Origin: Nonomuraea harbinensis
GTDB lineage: Bacteria; Actinomycetota; Actinomycetes; Streptosporangiales; Streptosporangiaceae
Assembly (NCBI RefSeq): GCF_019396385.1
Contig: NZ_JAHKRN010000004.1
Span: 124,001-188,000 of the forward strand
Length of the DNA: 64,000 bases
Direction of reading: 5' to 3'
The translations under genes and the position numbers were made by a program. Shown here in pieces: positions 8,194 through 19,415 of this stretch. The notes below the pieces were generated by a model. The model saw nothing but the letters and a program-made list of their open reading frames with translations. It was not told the DNA's origin and searched no databases. Numbering within the stretch: position 1 is the first letter of the stretch; the number at the start of each line of letters is the position of its first letter.

Positions 8194-9453
8194 ATGTCAG
8201 ACGGTCACGGTTCCGCGTCAGAGAGGCCTTCGGGCTGGGCAGCGGAGCAGCCCCCGCCCTACGGCGCGCCTCCGGCGTCGCCGTGGACCGCCCCCGGCAG
8301 CGAGCAGCCGCCGCCTTCCGGTCCTCCCTACGAAGCCGGCCCCCAGTCCGGCGGGCAGCAGTCTTACGGGCCGCCCCACGGCCCGTACCCGCCAGGCCAG
8401 CCCTACGGGTACGGTCCCCACCCGCCCGCGCTGCGGCCCGGCATCATCCCCCTGCGCCCGCTGGCCCTGGGCGACATCTACGACGGCACCATCAAGCTCA
8501 TCCGCTCCAACCCGAAGGCCGTGCTCGGGCTGTCGGCGGTCGCGGCGCTGCTCGCCGCCATCCCGCTGGCCGTCGGCCAGGGCTTCGTGTTCGGCGCCGT
8601 CGCGCCGCTGATGAACGACCCCGCCGCCCTCCAGGCCGAGGACCCGGCCGGCACCTACGGCATGCTCGGCGCCCAGTACGTCAGCGCCTTCGTCTCGTAC
8701 GCGATCAGCTTCGTCGCGGTGACGGTGCTGACCGGGGTGCTGACGCGCATCCTCGGCCGGGCCGTGTTCGGCGGCAAGATCACCACTCAGGAGGCGTGGC
8801 AGACGACCAGGAGGCGGCTGCCCGCCCTGTTCGGCGTCGTCGGGCTGCTGGCCCTCATCATGCTGGCCCCGGTGGCCGTCATGGCCGCGGTTCTCGTGGT
8901 CGCCTTCGGCACCGTCGCCGGGGGCTCGCCCGAGGCGGCCGGCGGGCTGCTCCTGCTGTTCCTGCTGATGATCGTGCTCTACATCGGGTACGTGTTCTTC
9001 TTCCGCACGCGCTTCGCCTTCGCGCCCGCGGCCGTGGTGCTGGAGGGCAGGGGGCCTGTCGACGCGATGCGCCGCTCGTGGAACCTGGTGACCGGCGACT
9101 TCTGGCGCGTCCTCGGCATCCTGTTCCTGACCACGCTGGTGGTCGGGCTGATCGCCAGCATCCTTCAGGTGCCGTTCATGATCGTCGGGATGGTGATCGG
9201 GCTGGTGGGCAGCGGGTCGGTGGCGACGATCGTGATCGGCTCCATCCTGGTCGCCGTCGGCGGCACGCTCGGCGCCATGATCACCTACCCGTTCGAGGCG
9301 GGCGTCGCCGGGCTCCTGTACGCGGACCGCCGCATGCGGGGCGAGGCCTTCGACCTCGTCCTGCAGACGGCGGCCATCGAGCAGCAACGGCAGGGCTGGG
9401 TGCACGCGACGGCCGACGAGCTGTGGCACCCGTCCAACTCCGCCAAGTCGTGA
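8194..9453 (+). CDS. Multi-pass membrane protein with Pro/Gly-rich N-terminus
   Basis: The protein has 419 residues. About 90 N-terminal residues are Pro/Gly/Ser/Gln-rich and probably disordered, with PYGYG-like pieces. A segment starting LRPLALGDIYDGTIKLIRSNPKAVLG leads into about six membrane helices. This resembles the actinobacterial proteins annotated as glycerophosphodiester phosphodiesterase membrane-domain (DUF-type) proteins; no catalytic phosphodiesterase domain is present. The ATG at 8194 was chosen because the conserved region follows it and the longer frame adds Cys-rich unconserved residues. The next gene starts at the overlapping GTGA (9450), so it heads the DUF4129-DUF4350-MoxR-DUF58 chain. 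SCO3014 synteny. Confidence 0.8.
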   Translation: MSDGHGSASERPSGWAAEQPPPYGAPPASPWTAPGSEQPPPSGPPYEAGPQSGGQQSYGPPHGPYPPGQPYGYGPHPPALRPGIIPLRPLALGDIYDGTIKLIRSNPKAVLGLSAVAALLAAIPLAVGQGFVFGAVAPLMNDPAALQAEDPAGTYGMLGAQYVSAFVSYAISFVAVTVLTGVLTRILGRAVFGGKITTQEAWQTTRRRLPALFGVVGLLALIMLAPVAVMAAVLVVAFGTVAGGSPEAAGGLLLLFLLMIVLYIGYVFFFRTRFAFAPAAVVLEGRGPVDAMRRSWNLVTGDFWRVLGILFLTTLVVGLIASILQVPFMIVGMVIGLVGSGSVATIVIGSILVAVGGTLGAMITYPFEAGVAGLLYADRRMRGEAFDLVLQTAAIEQQRQGWVHATADELWHPSNSAKS

Positions 9454-10067
9454 GCCCGATCGGCAGGGACGAGGCCGCCGGGCGTGCGGCGCGCGAGCTC
9501 CTCGACCCTCAGTACGCTCGGGAGCCGCTGTTCGACCGGCTGCAGCGCTGGTTCTTCCAGTTCGTCAACGACCTGCTCGACACGGTGGCCGGTGGCGGCA
9601 CCGCGGGCGGTGTGCTGGCGGCGATCGTCATCCTGCTGCTGCTCGTGGGCGTCGGGGCGCTGGTCGTCTGGCAGGTCCGCCGCGCCGGCCGGCGCAGGGC
9701 CGCCGCGCCCGGCGAGCTGTTCGACACCCGGCGGCTGACGGCGGCCGAGCACCGTGAGGCCGCCGAGCGGCTCGCCGCCGAAGGCCGGTGGACGGAGGCG
9801 ATCCAGGAGCGGCTGCGCGCCATCGCCCGCGACCTGGAGGAGCGCGCCCTGGTCGACGGCATGCCGGGCCGCACCGCCGCCGAGCTCGCCGCCGAGGCCG
9901 GCCGGGCGCTCCCGCCGTTCGCCGCCGACCTGGCGGCGGCGGCCCGCTCCTTCGACGACGTCACCTACGGCGACGTCCGCGGCACCCCCGCGGCCTACGA
10001 GTCCATGAGCACGCTGGACACCCGCCTCGCGACCGCCCGCCCGGCCGCCCTGGGAGCCACCCCATGA
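9450..10067 (+). CDS. DUF4129 membrane protein
   Basis: The protein has 205 residues: an N-terminal cytoplasmic helix (DPQYAREPLFDRLQRWFFQFVNDLL), one membrane segment at about 53-75, and a C-terminal DUF4129 domain (about 95-200) with the typical WTEAIQERLRAIARDLEERALVDGMPGRTAAELAAEAG. DUF4129 proteins accompany MoxR and DUF58 proteins and sometimes transglutaminase-like proteins, in clusters thought to assemble or mature surface complexes. The GTG start overlaps the previous stop (GTGA), indicating translational coupling. Confidence 0.85.
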   Translation: MSPIGRDEAAGRAARELLDPQYAREPLFDRLQRWFFQFVNDLLDTVAGGGTAGGVLAAIVILLLLVGVGALVVWQVRRAGRRRAAAPGELFDTRRLTAAEHREAAERLAAEGRWTEAIQERLRAIARDLEERALVDGMPGRTAAELAAEAGRALPPFAADLAAAARSFDDVTYGDVRGTPAAYESMSTLDTRLATARPAALGATP

Positions 10068-10189
10068 CCCTTCCCCCATCGCCCCCGCACGACCGCCCCG
10101 TCCAGGCCACCCCAGCAGGACACCCCCTGGAGGGACGCCGGGCCGGGAGGCCGGGTGGGGTGCGGTTCGGAGGTTCTGATGGCCGGTGA
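10064..10189 (+). CDS. Possible 41-residue mini-ORF between DUF4129 and DUF4350
   Basis: An ATG overlaps the DUF4129 stop (ATGA) and opens a 41-codon frame ending at TGA 10187-10189. That stop overlaps the start region of the DUF4350 gene (ATG 10179). The sequence is Pro/Gly/Arg-rich with no recognised domain. It could be a real coupling peptide, or the remains of a longer DUF4350 N-terminus lost by frameshift. I consider translation plausible but not demonstrated. Confidence 0.25.
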   Translation: MTLPPSPPHDRPVQATPAGHPLEGRRAGRPGGVRFGGSDGR

Positions 10190-11382
10190 AGGCGTGCGGG
10201 TGAGGCCGGAGGAGAGCGTTCCGGCGTCGGGCGGGCTGGCGCCGGCGGCCGGGGGCGGGTCGGTGCCGACGTCGCCGACCGTGCGGTCCGTGTGGCGGGG
10301 CGGCCGGCTGATCGCGCTGCTCGGCCTGATCGTCGTGGCGGTCGCCACGGCCGTGGTGCTGCTCGGCCCCGACCGGGGCGCCCAGCGCTTCCTCGATCCG
10401 GACGACACCTCGCTGCAGGGCTCCAAGGCGCTGGCCGAGCTGCTGCGGGCCAGAGGCGTCACGGTGGACCGGGTGGACTCGGCGGAGGCGGCCAGGGCCC
10501 TGGGCGGCGACCGGCTGCTGTTCGCCGGCGACACGACGTACGTGGACACGTCCGCCCTGGCCTCACTCCCCGGCGACCGGCTGATCGTGGGCTTCTACGA
10601 CCTGCCGACGCTCGCCCCGAACGTCGACCCGGTGCCGGAGGCGGTGCGGGAGCGCTCGCGCGACCCCGAGTGCGCGCTGCCCGCCGCGACCGCCGCGGGG
10701 AGCGCCTACATCGGCGGGGTCGCGTTCGAGGTCCCCGACGGCGGCACCGGCTGCTACCCGTCGCATGAGGGCTCGACGCTCGTCAGCTTCCCGAACGGGT
10801 CCGGCACGACCACGGTCGTCGGCAGCGCCTCGTTCATGACGAACCTGCGCCTGGCCGAGGACGGCAACGCCGCGCTGGCGCTCAACCTGCTCGACACCGG
10901 CAAGCCCGTGACCTGGCTGGTGTCCCCTGACACCCCGCCCGCCGGCGACCTGGCGGGCACCGAGGGCCGGTCCATGTACGACCTCATGCCCGCCGGCGTC
11001 GGCTGGTCGCTGGTGATGGCGTGCGTGGCGGTGGCGCTGGTGGCGTTCTGGCGGGGCAGGCGGCTCGGCCCTGTCGTGGTGGAGCGGCTGCCGGTGGTGG
11101 TGCGGGCCGCCGAGACGGTGGAGGGCCGCGGCAGGCTCTACCGTGCCAGGAAGGCCAGGGCCAGGGCCGCCGACGCGCTGCGGGCGGGCGCGATCGACCG
11201 GCTGACGCCCCGGCTCGGGCTGGGCCAGGGCGCGGACAGCCGGGAAGTGGTGGCGGCGATCGCCGTACGGACGGGTGAGGACGCGCAGCGGGTCGGCGCC
11301 GCGCTGTACGGGCCCTCACCGGAGACGGACGACGAGCTGGTCGCCCTGGCCGGATACGTGGACCACATCGAAAGGAAGGTCA

Positions 11383-11393
<11 letters not shown>
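10179..11393 (+). CDS. DUF4350 membrane protein
   Basis: The protein has 404 residues. TM1 (about 45-63) is followed by an extracytoplasmic DUF4350 domain (LDPDDTSLQGSKALAELLRARGVTVDRVDS), a second membrane segment near 280-298, and a cytoplasmic Arg/Ala-rich C-terminal tail. The start at 10179 is supported by GGAGG at 10169-10173. DUF4350 proteins occur between DUF4129 and MoxR genes in actinobacteria; the extracytoplasmic part resembles ThuA/GATase-like folds, but catalytic function is not established. It overlaps moxR by 11 nt. Confidence 0.85.
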
Positions 11394-12363
<970 letters not shown>

Positions 12364-12373
12364 TGGCCCGCCG

Positions 12374-13750
12374 ATGACACTGACGGGACGCGCCGGGCTG
12401 GTCGCGGCGCTCGGGATCGTGGTGGTGCTGTTCGCCCCGCAGCCCGGCCCCGCGCTGGCCGGGGTGTGCCTGCTGCTGGCCGCCGGGATCATGGTGGACC
12501 TGGTGTTCGCGGGCGCGGTGCGGCCGCTGCGCTTCCACCGGTCGGGCGAGCGGCTGGTGCGGCTCGGGCAGCGGGCGACGGTGGAGCTGACGGTCGAGAA
12601 CCCGGGGAGCAGGCGGGTGCGCGGGGTGCTGCGCGACGCGTGGCCGCCGTCCGCCGGGGCGGCGCCGCGCGAGCTGGCGCTGGACGTGCCGGCCGGCGAG
12701 CGCCGCAAGCTGGTCGTGACGCTCACCCCGACCAGGCGCGGCGACCGCGAGTCCGTGGCGGTGACCGTGCGCTCGCGCGGGCCGCTGGGGCTGGCCGCCC
12801 GCCAGGGCAACCACTACTCCCCCTGGTCGGTGCGGGTGCTGCCGCCGTTCCTGTCGCGCAAGCACCTGCCGTCCCGGCTGGCCAGGCTGCGCGAGCTGGA
12901 AGGTCAGCATCCGGCGCTGGTGCGCGGTCAGGGCACCGAATTCGACTCGCTGCGCGAGTACGTGATCGGCGACGACGTGCGCTCGATCGACTGGCGGGCC
13001 ACCGCGCGGCGGCACGACGTGGTCGTGCGCACCTGGCGGCCGGAGCGCGACCGGCGGGTGCTGATCGTGCTCGACACCGGCCGCACCTCGGCGGGCCGGG
13101 TGGGCGCGGCGCCGATCCCGCTGGCCGGGGCGGTCGCGGACGGCCAGGGCGGGCTGCTGGTGCGTCCCGCGCCGCGTCCCGAGCCCGGATGGCCGCGGCT
13201 GGACTGGTCGATGGACGCGGCCCTGCTGCTGGCCGCGCTCGCCGCCAGGGCCGGCGACCGGGTGGACTTCCTGGCCTACGACCGGTCGGTGCGCGCCTGG
13301 CTGAGCGGCGCCTCCCGCACCGAGCTGCTGTCGTCGCTGGTCAACGTGATGGCGCCGATCGAGGCCGAGCTGGTCGAGGCGGACGCGCAGGGCATGGTGG
13401 CCGCGATCCTGTCCCGGGCCAAGCGCCGCTGCCTGGTGGTGCTGCTCACCGACCTGAACGGGGCCGCGATGGACGAGGGTCTGATGCCGGTGCTGCCTCA
13501 GCTCTCCTCGCGCCACCTGGTGCTGGTGGCGGGTGTGTCGGATCCGCGGGTGGCGGCGATGGCCGCCGGACGGGGCACGGCCGAGGAGGTGTACGATGCG
13601 GCGGCGGCCGAGCACGCCCGGCTGGAACGCCGGCGGATCACGGCCAGGCTGCGCCGCCACGGCGTCGAGGTGGTCGACGCGCCGCCCGACGACATCGCGC
13701 CCGCGCTGGCCGACCACTACCTGGCGCTGAAAGCCGCGGGCCGGCTCTAG
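12374..13750 (+). CDS. DUF58 protein, predicted MoxR partner
   Basis: The protein has 458 residues. Two membrane helices near the N-terminus (about 8-50) are followed by a beta-rich region and the DUF58 signature near residue 196 (REYVIGDDVRSIDWRATARR), then a VWA-like domain starting at RVLIVLDTGRTS. DUF58 proteins are usual substrates or partners of MoxR ATPases. The start is 10 nt after moxR. Its stop shares the tetranucleotide CTAG (13747-13750) with the convergent SpoIIM gene. Confidence 0.9.
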   Translation: MTLTGRAGLVAALGIVVVLFAPQPGPALAGVCLLLAAGIMVDLVFAGAVRPLRFHRSGERLVRLGQRATVELTVENPGSRRVRGVLRDAWPPSAGAAPRELALDVPAGERRKLVVTLTPTRRGDRESVAVTVRSRGPLGLAARQGNHYSPWSVRVLPPFLSRKHLPSRLARLRELEGQHPALVRGQGTEFDSLREYVIGDDVRSIDWRATARRHDVVVRTWRPERDRRVLIVLDTGRTSAGRVGAAPIPLAGAVADGQGGLLVRPAPRPEPGWPRLDWSMDAALLLAALAARAGDRVDFLAYDRSVRAWLSGASRTELLSSLVNVMAPIEAELVEADAQGMVAAILSRAKRRCLVVLLTDLNGAAMDEGLMPVLPQLSSRHLVLVAGVSDPRVAAMAAGRGTAEEVYDAAAAEHARLERRRITARLRRHGVEVVDAPPDDIAPALADHYLALKAAGRL

Positions 13751-14739
13751 CCGCTCGGGGCCACGTCGGGGGCGTCCTCCAGGTCACCGGTCTGGTCGTC
13801 GCGGGCCGCGCGGCGTCCGAACGCGATCACGTACCCGAGGAAGACCACCTCGGCGAGCACCCCGATGCCGACGCGGGCGGCGGTGGGGAGCCCGGACGGC
13901 GTCACGAACGCCTCGATCAGGCCCGACACGAACAGCACCACGACCAGCCCGAGCGCGACCGCCATCACCGCTCTGCCGTGTTCGGCCAGCACCTCGACGC
14001 GTCTGCGCGGGCCTGGCGCGATGACGGTCCAGCCGAGCCGCATGCCGACGGCGGCGGCGAGGAACACGGCCGTGAGCTCCAGCAGGCCGTGCGGGGTGAT
14101 GAGGCCGAAGAAGATGTCGAGCTTGTCCCTGGAGGCCATGAGGCCGCCCGAGATGCCGACGTTGGCGGCGTTCTGCCAGAGCACGTAGGGAATCGGCAGG
14201 CCCAGGAGGACGGCGTAGGCGATGACCTGGAGCGACACCAGCGCGTTGTTGATCCACACGCGGTTGGCGAAGGACGCCGCGGGGTTCTCCGAGTAGTAGT
14301 CTGCGAAGTCGTGCTCGACCAGCTGGGTGATCGCCTCCTCGGTGGCGATCGAGGCCTGCACCCGCGGGTCGCCGGCCACCCACGCGCCGAGCGCCCAGGC
14401 CACCGCCACGAACGCCAGCGACGTGGCGAGCCACCACCAGCGCGTCCGGTAGGCCACCACCGGGAAAGAGACCGTGAAGAAGCGGACGACCTCCCGCCAG
14501 GCCGGGTTGCGGGAGCCGGTGACGGCCGAGCGGGCGCGGGCGACCAGCGCCGACAGCCGGCCGGCCAGCATCGCGTCCGACGAGGAGGAGCGGACGATCG
14601 ACAGGTGGGTCGACACCCGCTGGTAGAGGTCGACGAGCTCGTCCACCTCGGCCCCCGTCAGGGAGGAGCGGTGCTTGACCAGGTGCTCCAGCCGATCCCA
14701 TGTCGGGCGGTGGGCCGAGACGAACGCGTCGATGTCCAC
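13747..14739 (-). CDS. Stage II sporulation protein M (SpoIIM) homologue
   Basis: The protein has 330 residues. A soluble N-terminal helical region (VDIDAFVSAHRPTWDRLEHLVKHRSSLTGAEVDELVDLYQRV) precedes five or more membrane helices from about residue 100, including ITPHGLLELTAVFLAAAVGMRLGW. In Bacillus, SpoIIM is part of the DMP peptidoglycan-remodelling complex during engulfment. In actinobacteria the gene is next to RDD, DUF58 and MoxR genes and its role is unproven. GTG 14739 was chosen from conservation of the VDxDAF start; an ATG at 14772 or 14790 is possible. Confidence 0.88.
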   Translation of the reverse strand: MDIDAFVSAHRPTWDRLEHLVKHRSSLTGAEVDELVDLYQRVSTHLSIVRSSSSDAMLAGRLSALVARARSAVTGSRNPAWREVVRFFTVSFPVVAYRTRWWWLATSLAFVAVAWALGAWVAGDPRVQASIATEEAITQLVEHDFADYYSENPAASFANRVWINNALVSLQVIAYAVLLGLPIPYVLWQNAANVGISGGLMASRDKLDIFFGLITPHGLLELTAVFLAAAVGMRLGWTVIAPGPRRRVEVLAEHGRAVMAVALGLVVVLFVSGLIEAFVTPSGLPTAARVGIGVLAEVVFLGYVIAFGRRAARDDQTGDLEDAPDVAPSG

Positions 14740-14790
14740 GTGACCATTCTGGCCGCTCACGCGGGCGGTCATTGCCGTTAGGCTCCACAT

Positions 14791-15699
14791 ATGTCAGAGG
14801 TTGTGACCGGTGACGCCGTCGTCCTGGAGGTACGGGTAGCGCAGTTCCCCTCGCGCGCCCTGGCCTTCTTCATCGACTACGCCATCCAGATCCTGCTCCT
14901 GATCGGAGGGCTGAGCACGCTGCCGTACCTCGCGGCGTTCACCGATCCGGCGATGTTCGCGGCCGTGGTGACCCTGTTCCTGTTCCTGGTCATGGTCGGG
15001 TATCCGGTGATCTTCGAGACGGCCACGCGCGGGCGCAGCCTCGGCAAGCTGGCGCTCGGGCTGCGGGTGGTGAGCGACGACGGCAGCCCCGAGCGGTTCC
15101 GGCAGGCGCTGTTCCGCGGGCTCGCCGGGCTCGTGGAGTTCTGGGCCTTCTTCGGGGCGCCGGCGCTGATCTCCTCGCTCGTCTCGCAGAAGGGCAAGCG
15201 GCTGGGCGACCTGTTCGCCGGGACGATGGTGATCTCGGAGCGGGGGCCGCGCGACAACTCCGACGCCATCGTGATGCCGCCGCAGCTGGCGTCCTGGGCG
15301 GCGTCCCTGGAGCTGTCACAGGTGCCGGACGAGGTGGCGACGGCCGCCCGTCACTACATCCTGCGCTGGCATGACCTGTCGCCGCGGATCCAGTACGAGA
15401 TGGGGGTGCGGATCGCCACCCAGATGGCGTCGTTCGTGTCCCCGGCCGCGCCGCCGGGGGTGCCGCCGCACGCCTACCTCAGCGCCGTGCTCGCCGAGCG
15501 CCGTCGCCGCGAGCAGGCCCGCCTGATGCGCCAGGCCGCGCCTCTCCCGTACGCGCCGCAGACCGGCCCGTACGGCCCCCCTCCCGTCCAGCCGGCCCCG
15601 TACGGGCCCGCCGCCGGTCCTCAGGGCGGGCCGAATCCGTACGGACCGCCGGCGCCGCCCGCTTCGGAGGGGACCGGCGGGTTCGCGCCGCCGCAATGA
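14791..15699 (+). CDS. RDD-family membrane protein
   Basis: The protein has 302 residues. Residues 15-155 form the RDD domain with the defining motifs: Arg and Asp in PSRALAFFIDYAIQ, and RGRSLGKLALGLRVV. There are three membrane helices. A cytoplasmic region and a Pro/Tyr/Gly-rich tail (PYGPPPVQPAPYGP, about 245-302) follow. It is transcribed divergently from SpoIIM with very little space, and TAGGCT lies 7 nt before the ATG, so a leaderless mRNA is possible. RDD/SpoIIM/MoxR clustering is conserved in actinobacteria; the transport or regulatory role is not known. Confidence 0.88.
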   Translation: MSEVVTGDAVVLEVRVAQFPSRALAFFIDYAIQILLLIGGLSTLPYLAAFTDPAMFAAVVTLFLFLVMVGYPVIFETATRGRSLGKLALGLRVVSDDGSPERFRQALFRGLAGLVEFWAFFGAPALISSLVSQKGKRLGDLFAGTMVISERGPRDNSDAIVMPPQLASWAASLELSQVPDEVATAARHYILRWHDLSPRIQYEMGVRIATQMASFVSPAAPPGVPPHAYLSAVLAERRRREQARLMRQAAPLPYAPQTGPYGPPPVQPAPYGPAAGPQGGPNPYGPPAPPASEGTGGFAPPQ

Positions 15700-15702
15700 G
15701 GG

Positions 15703-15732
15703 GCGCCGGCCCCGGGGAGCCGGGACCGGCGC
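15703..15732. terminator. Hairpin between convergent RDD and LVIVD genes
   Basis: GCGCCGG and CCGGCGC form a 7-bp stem enclosing a GC-rich inner inverted repeat. It lies in the 51-bp gap between two converging genes, so it could terminate both. No U-tract is visible. Confidence 0.4.
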
Positions 15733-15750
15733 TGATGGTCGGATCGTGGC

Positions 15751-17139
<1,389 letters not shown>

Positions 17140-17178
17140 GCAGAGAGCCTCCTTGGTCTCGTGTTTCCTCATGCCGAA

Positions 17179-17209
17179 GGCGGCGGGGCCCCGGTGAGGT
17201 CCCGCCGCC
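17179..17209 (-). terminator. Hairpin between the two LVIVD genes
   Basis: GGCGGCGGG pairs with CCCGCCGCC over a 13-nt loop, right after the stop of the upstream LVIVD gene. No U-tract; it could attenuate read-through into the downstream copy. Confidence 0.45.
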
Positions 17210-17218
17210 GACGGACGA

Positions 17219-18610
17219 TCAGTGGTGCCCGCGGTCCTTGTAGGACTGCTGGGTCTGGGCGTTGAGGATGTCGAACTTCACGCCGTTGGCCTTGTTGGTC
17301 CGCGGGTCGTTGATCTTGAGGACGTCGAGTCCCAGGTTGAAGTCCGAGCCGTAGATGTAGCCGTTGTAGTAGTAGGCCGACCAGTGGCCGCCGCTGAGCG
17401 GGTTGGGCGCGTCGGGCCCGCGCTCGAAGAAGGCGATCTCCTGGGCGTTGGCCGGGTCGGTGAAGTCGACGACCGAGATGCCGCCCTGGTACCAGGCCTG
17501 GACCATGATGTCCTTGCCCTTGACCGGGATCAGCGAGCCGTTGTGCGCCACGCAGTTCTCGGTGTCGTCCTGGTGCCGCGGGATCTTGAAGTAGCCGCGG
17601 AAGGTCATCTGGCCGTCGGCGCCGATGTCGTAGTACGCGTTGGCGCCGCGGTCCGGCCCGATGGCCGCGTTGCAGGTCGCCCTGGTGCCGCCGCCGAGTT
17701 CGTCGGTGAAGATCACCCGCGAGCCGCTGTTGTTGAAGGTGGCGGAGTGCCAGAAGGCGAAGTTGGTCTCGTCGCGGACGGTCGCGGTCACCCTCGGGTT
17801 CTCCGGGTCACGGATGTCCATGAGGATGCCCTCGCCCATGCAGGCGCCGGCGGCGATGCCCTTCTCCGGGTAGGCGGTGATGTCGTGGCAGCCGGTGGTG
17901 GCCGACTTGCCGTTGGGGTACGAGCCGGGCACGCCGGGGAAGCCGCCGTCGGGGAACAGGTTCGGCGTGGCGATGACCGACGCCGAGCCCGGGTCCCGCA
18001 GCGGGACCTTGACGATGGAGATCAGGTCGTGCGGCGGCTGGCAGTCGGGGAAGGCCGCGTTCGGGCTGTACGAGGAGATGTAGAGGTAGACGTTCTTGCC
18101 GCGGCGGTCGGGGACGAGCGTGTGCGTGTGGGAGCCGCAGTTGGTCTCGACGGACTTGATGTACCGCGGGTTCTTCTTGTCGCGGACGTCGAAGATCCGG
18201 ATGCCCTCCCACGACTCCTTCACGGCCGCGCTCTGGCCGGTGCTGTTGCAGGAGTCGTCGTTGCGGGAGGAGTCGACGGACCCGAACACCAGGTCACCGT
18301 AGACGCTGATGTCCATCTGGCCGCCGGGGCAGACCACGGAGCTGACTACCTTGGCCTTCTTGGGGTTCTTGATGTCGTAGATCGAGAAGCCGTAGTAGTT
18401 GCCGACGTAGGCGTAGTCACCCTGGAAGGCCATGTCCGTGTTGATGTCGGCCAGGGCCTCGGGCTTGGGCACGTTGGTGACGTGCGTGATGTTCTGGCTC
18501 TTGACGATCTCGCCGGGAGCCGGGATGTCCGCAGCCTGCGCGGGAAGGCCGGCCATCACCAAGGTGAGGGCGGCTCCAGCGAGGACGAGGAACCTGCGGG
18601 TGGACGGCAC
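17219..18610 (-). CDS. Secreted LVIVD-repeat protein, copy B
   Basis: The protein has 463 residues and a signal peptide (MPSTRRFLVLAGAALTLVMA, then GLPAQA). The propeller-type architecture and most motifs are the same as in copy A (GNYYGFSIYDIKNPKKAKVVSS, ESWEGIRIFDVRDKKNPRYI, FWHSATF, HNGSLIPVKGKDIMVQAWY). By eye the two proteins agree over most of their length, so this is a tandem duplication. The GTG start has AGGAGG at 18620-18625. A perfect palindrome lies 33-47 nt upstream of the start and could be its operator. It is divergent from the DUF305 gene. Confidence 0.88.
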   Translation of the reverse strand: MPSTRRFLVLAGAALTLVMAGLPAQAADIPAPGEIVKSQNITHVTNVPKPEALADINTDMAFQGDYAYVGNYYGFSIYDIKNPKKAKVVSSVVCPGGQMDISVYGDLVFGSVDSSRNDDSCNSTGQSAAVKESWEGIRIFDVRDKKNPRYIKSVETNCGSHTHTLVPDRRGKNVYLYISSYSPNAAFPDCQPPHDLISIVKVPLRDPGSASVIATPNLFPDGGFPGVPGSYPNGKSATTGCHDITAYPEKGIAAGACMGEGILMDIRDPENPRVTATVRDETNFAFWHSATFNNSGSRVIFTDELGGGTRATCNAAIGPDRGANAYYDIGADGQMTFRGYFKIPRHQDDTENCVAHNGSLIPVKGKDIMVQAWYQGGISVVDFTDPANAQEIAFFERGPDAPNPLSGGHWSAYYYNGYIYGSDFNLGLDVLKINDPRTNKANGVKFDILNAQTQQSYKDRGHH

Positions 18611-18642
18611 GGGAGGTGTCCTCCTATAAAGGGGGCATAAAT

Positions 18643-18657
18643 GGTGAAATTTTCACC
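18643..18657. promoter_or_regulatory. Perfect operator-like palindrome GGTGAAATTTTCACC
   Basis: Two 7-bp arms flank one central T, in an unusually AT-rich stretch for this genome. It lies between the divergent LVIVD copy B and DUF305 genes, near the LVIVD start. It fits a dimeric repressor site. No matching regulator gene is adjacent. Confidence 0.5.
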
Positions 18658-18777
18658 CTTCGACTCCGCTCACGACCAGCACGCAATATGTCAAACATTA
18701 GAGCAGGTTGCCCTCTATTAATGATCACCATTCCCTCTTAGAATGCGACGTTCCGACCGAAACCGTCAGGAGGCTGA

Positions 18778-19413
18778 GTGCGCGCTGCGCTCGTCGTCGT
18801 CACCGGTGCCCTCACGATATTCGCCGTTTCCGGCTGCACCTCAGAGACTCAGGCCCCGCGCGCCGACTCGACGGCGCCGGTCATCGCCCCCGGCAAACCC
18901 GGCGAGGAGGCCAGGACACTCGCTCCGGGTGAGGCGGTCACCGCCGTGCCCCAGGCGAGCGCGAACGCGGCCGACGTCGCGTACGTCCAGGACATGATCG
19001 TCCATCACCAGCAGGCGCTCGACATGGCCATCCTGGCGCCGAACAGGGCGGAGTCGGCCAAGCTCAAGAGCCTCGCCTCGCGGATCAAGGACTCCCAGGG
19101 CCCGGAGATCCAGTGGATGCGCACCTGGCTGCAGCAGCAGGGCCAACGGGTGCCCGACCACCACGCCGCGCACGACGGCATGGCCGGCATGGCCACGCCC
19201 GAGCAGATGGAGCAGCTGAAAGCGGCGTCGGGCCAGGCGTTCGACCGGCTGTTCCTGGAGCTGATGATCAAGCACCACGAGGGCGCGATCGAGATGTCGA
19301 CCGAGGTGCTCAAGGGCGGCTCACACCTGCGGATCGAGGAGCTGGCCAACGACGTGGGCGTCACCCAGCTCTCGGAGATCCGGCGGATGCGCGAGATGCA
19401 GGCGGCCGGTTAG
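18778..19413 (+). CDS. DUF305 lipoprotein
   Basis: The protein has 211 residues. A lipoprotein signal ends at AVSGC (Cys20). A DUF305 four-helix domain follows (about 60-210) with two His/Met-rich motifs, QDMIVHHQQALDMA and LELMIKHHEGAIEMS, plus a His-rich linker (PDHHAAHDGMAGM). The DUF305 family includes the cyanobacterial periplasmic copper-binding protein CopM, so metal binding outside the cell is a reasonable inference. GTG start with CAGGAGG 4 nt upstream. Its stop lies inside the palindrome TAGCGCTA, shared with the convergent SAH hydrolase gene. Confidence 0.9.
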   Translation: MRAALVVVTGALTIFAVSGCTSETQAPRADSTAPVIAPGKPGEEARTLAPGEAVTAVPQASANAADVAYVQDMIVHHQQALDMAILAPNRAESAKLKSLASRIKDSQGPEIQWMRTWLQQQGQRVPDHHAAHDGMAGMATPEQMEQLKAASGQAFDRLFLELMIKHHEGAIEMSTEVLKGGSHLRIEELANDVGVTQLSEIRRMREMQAAG

Positions 19414-19415
19414 CG

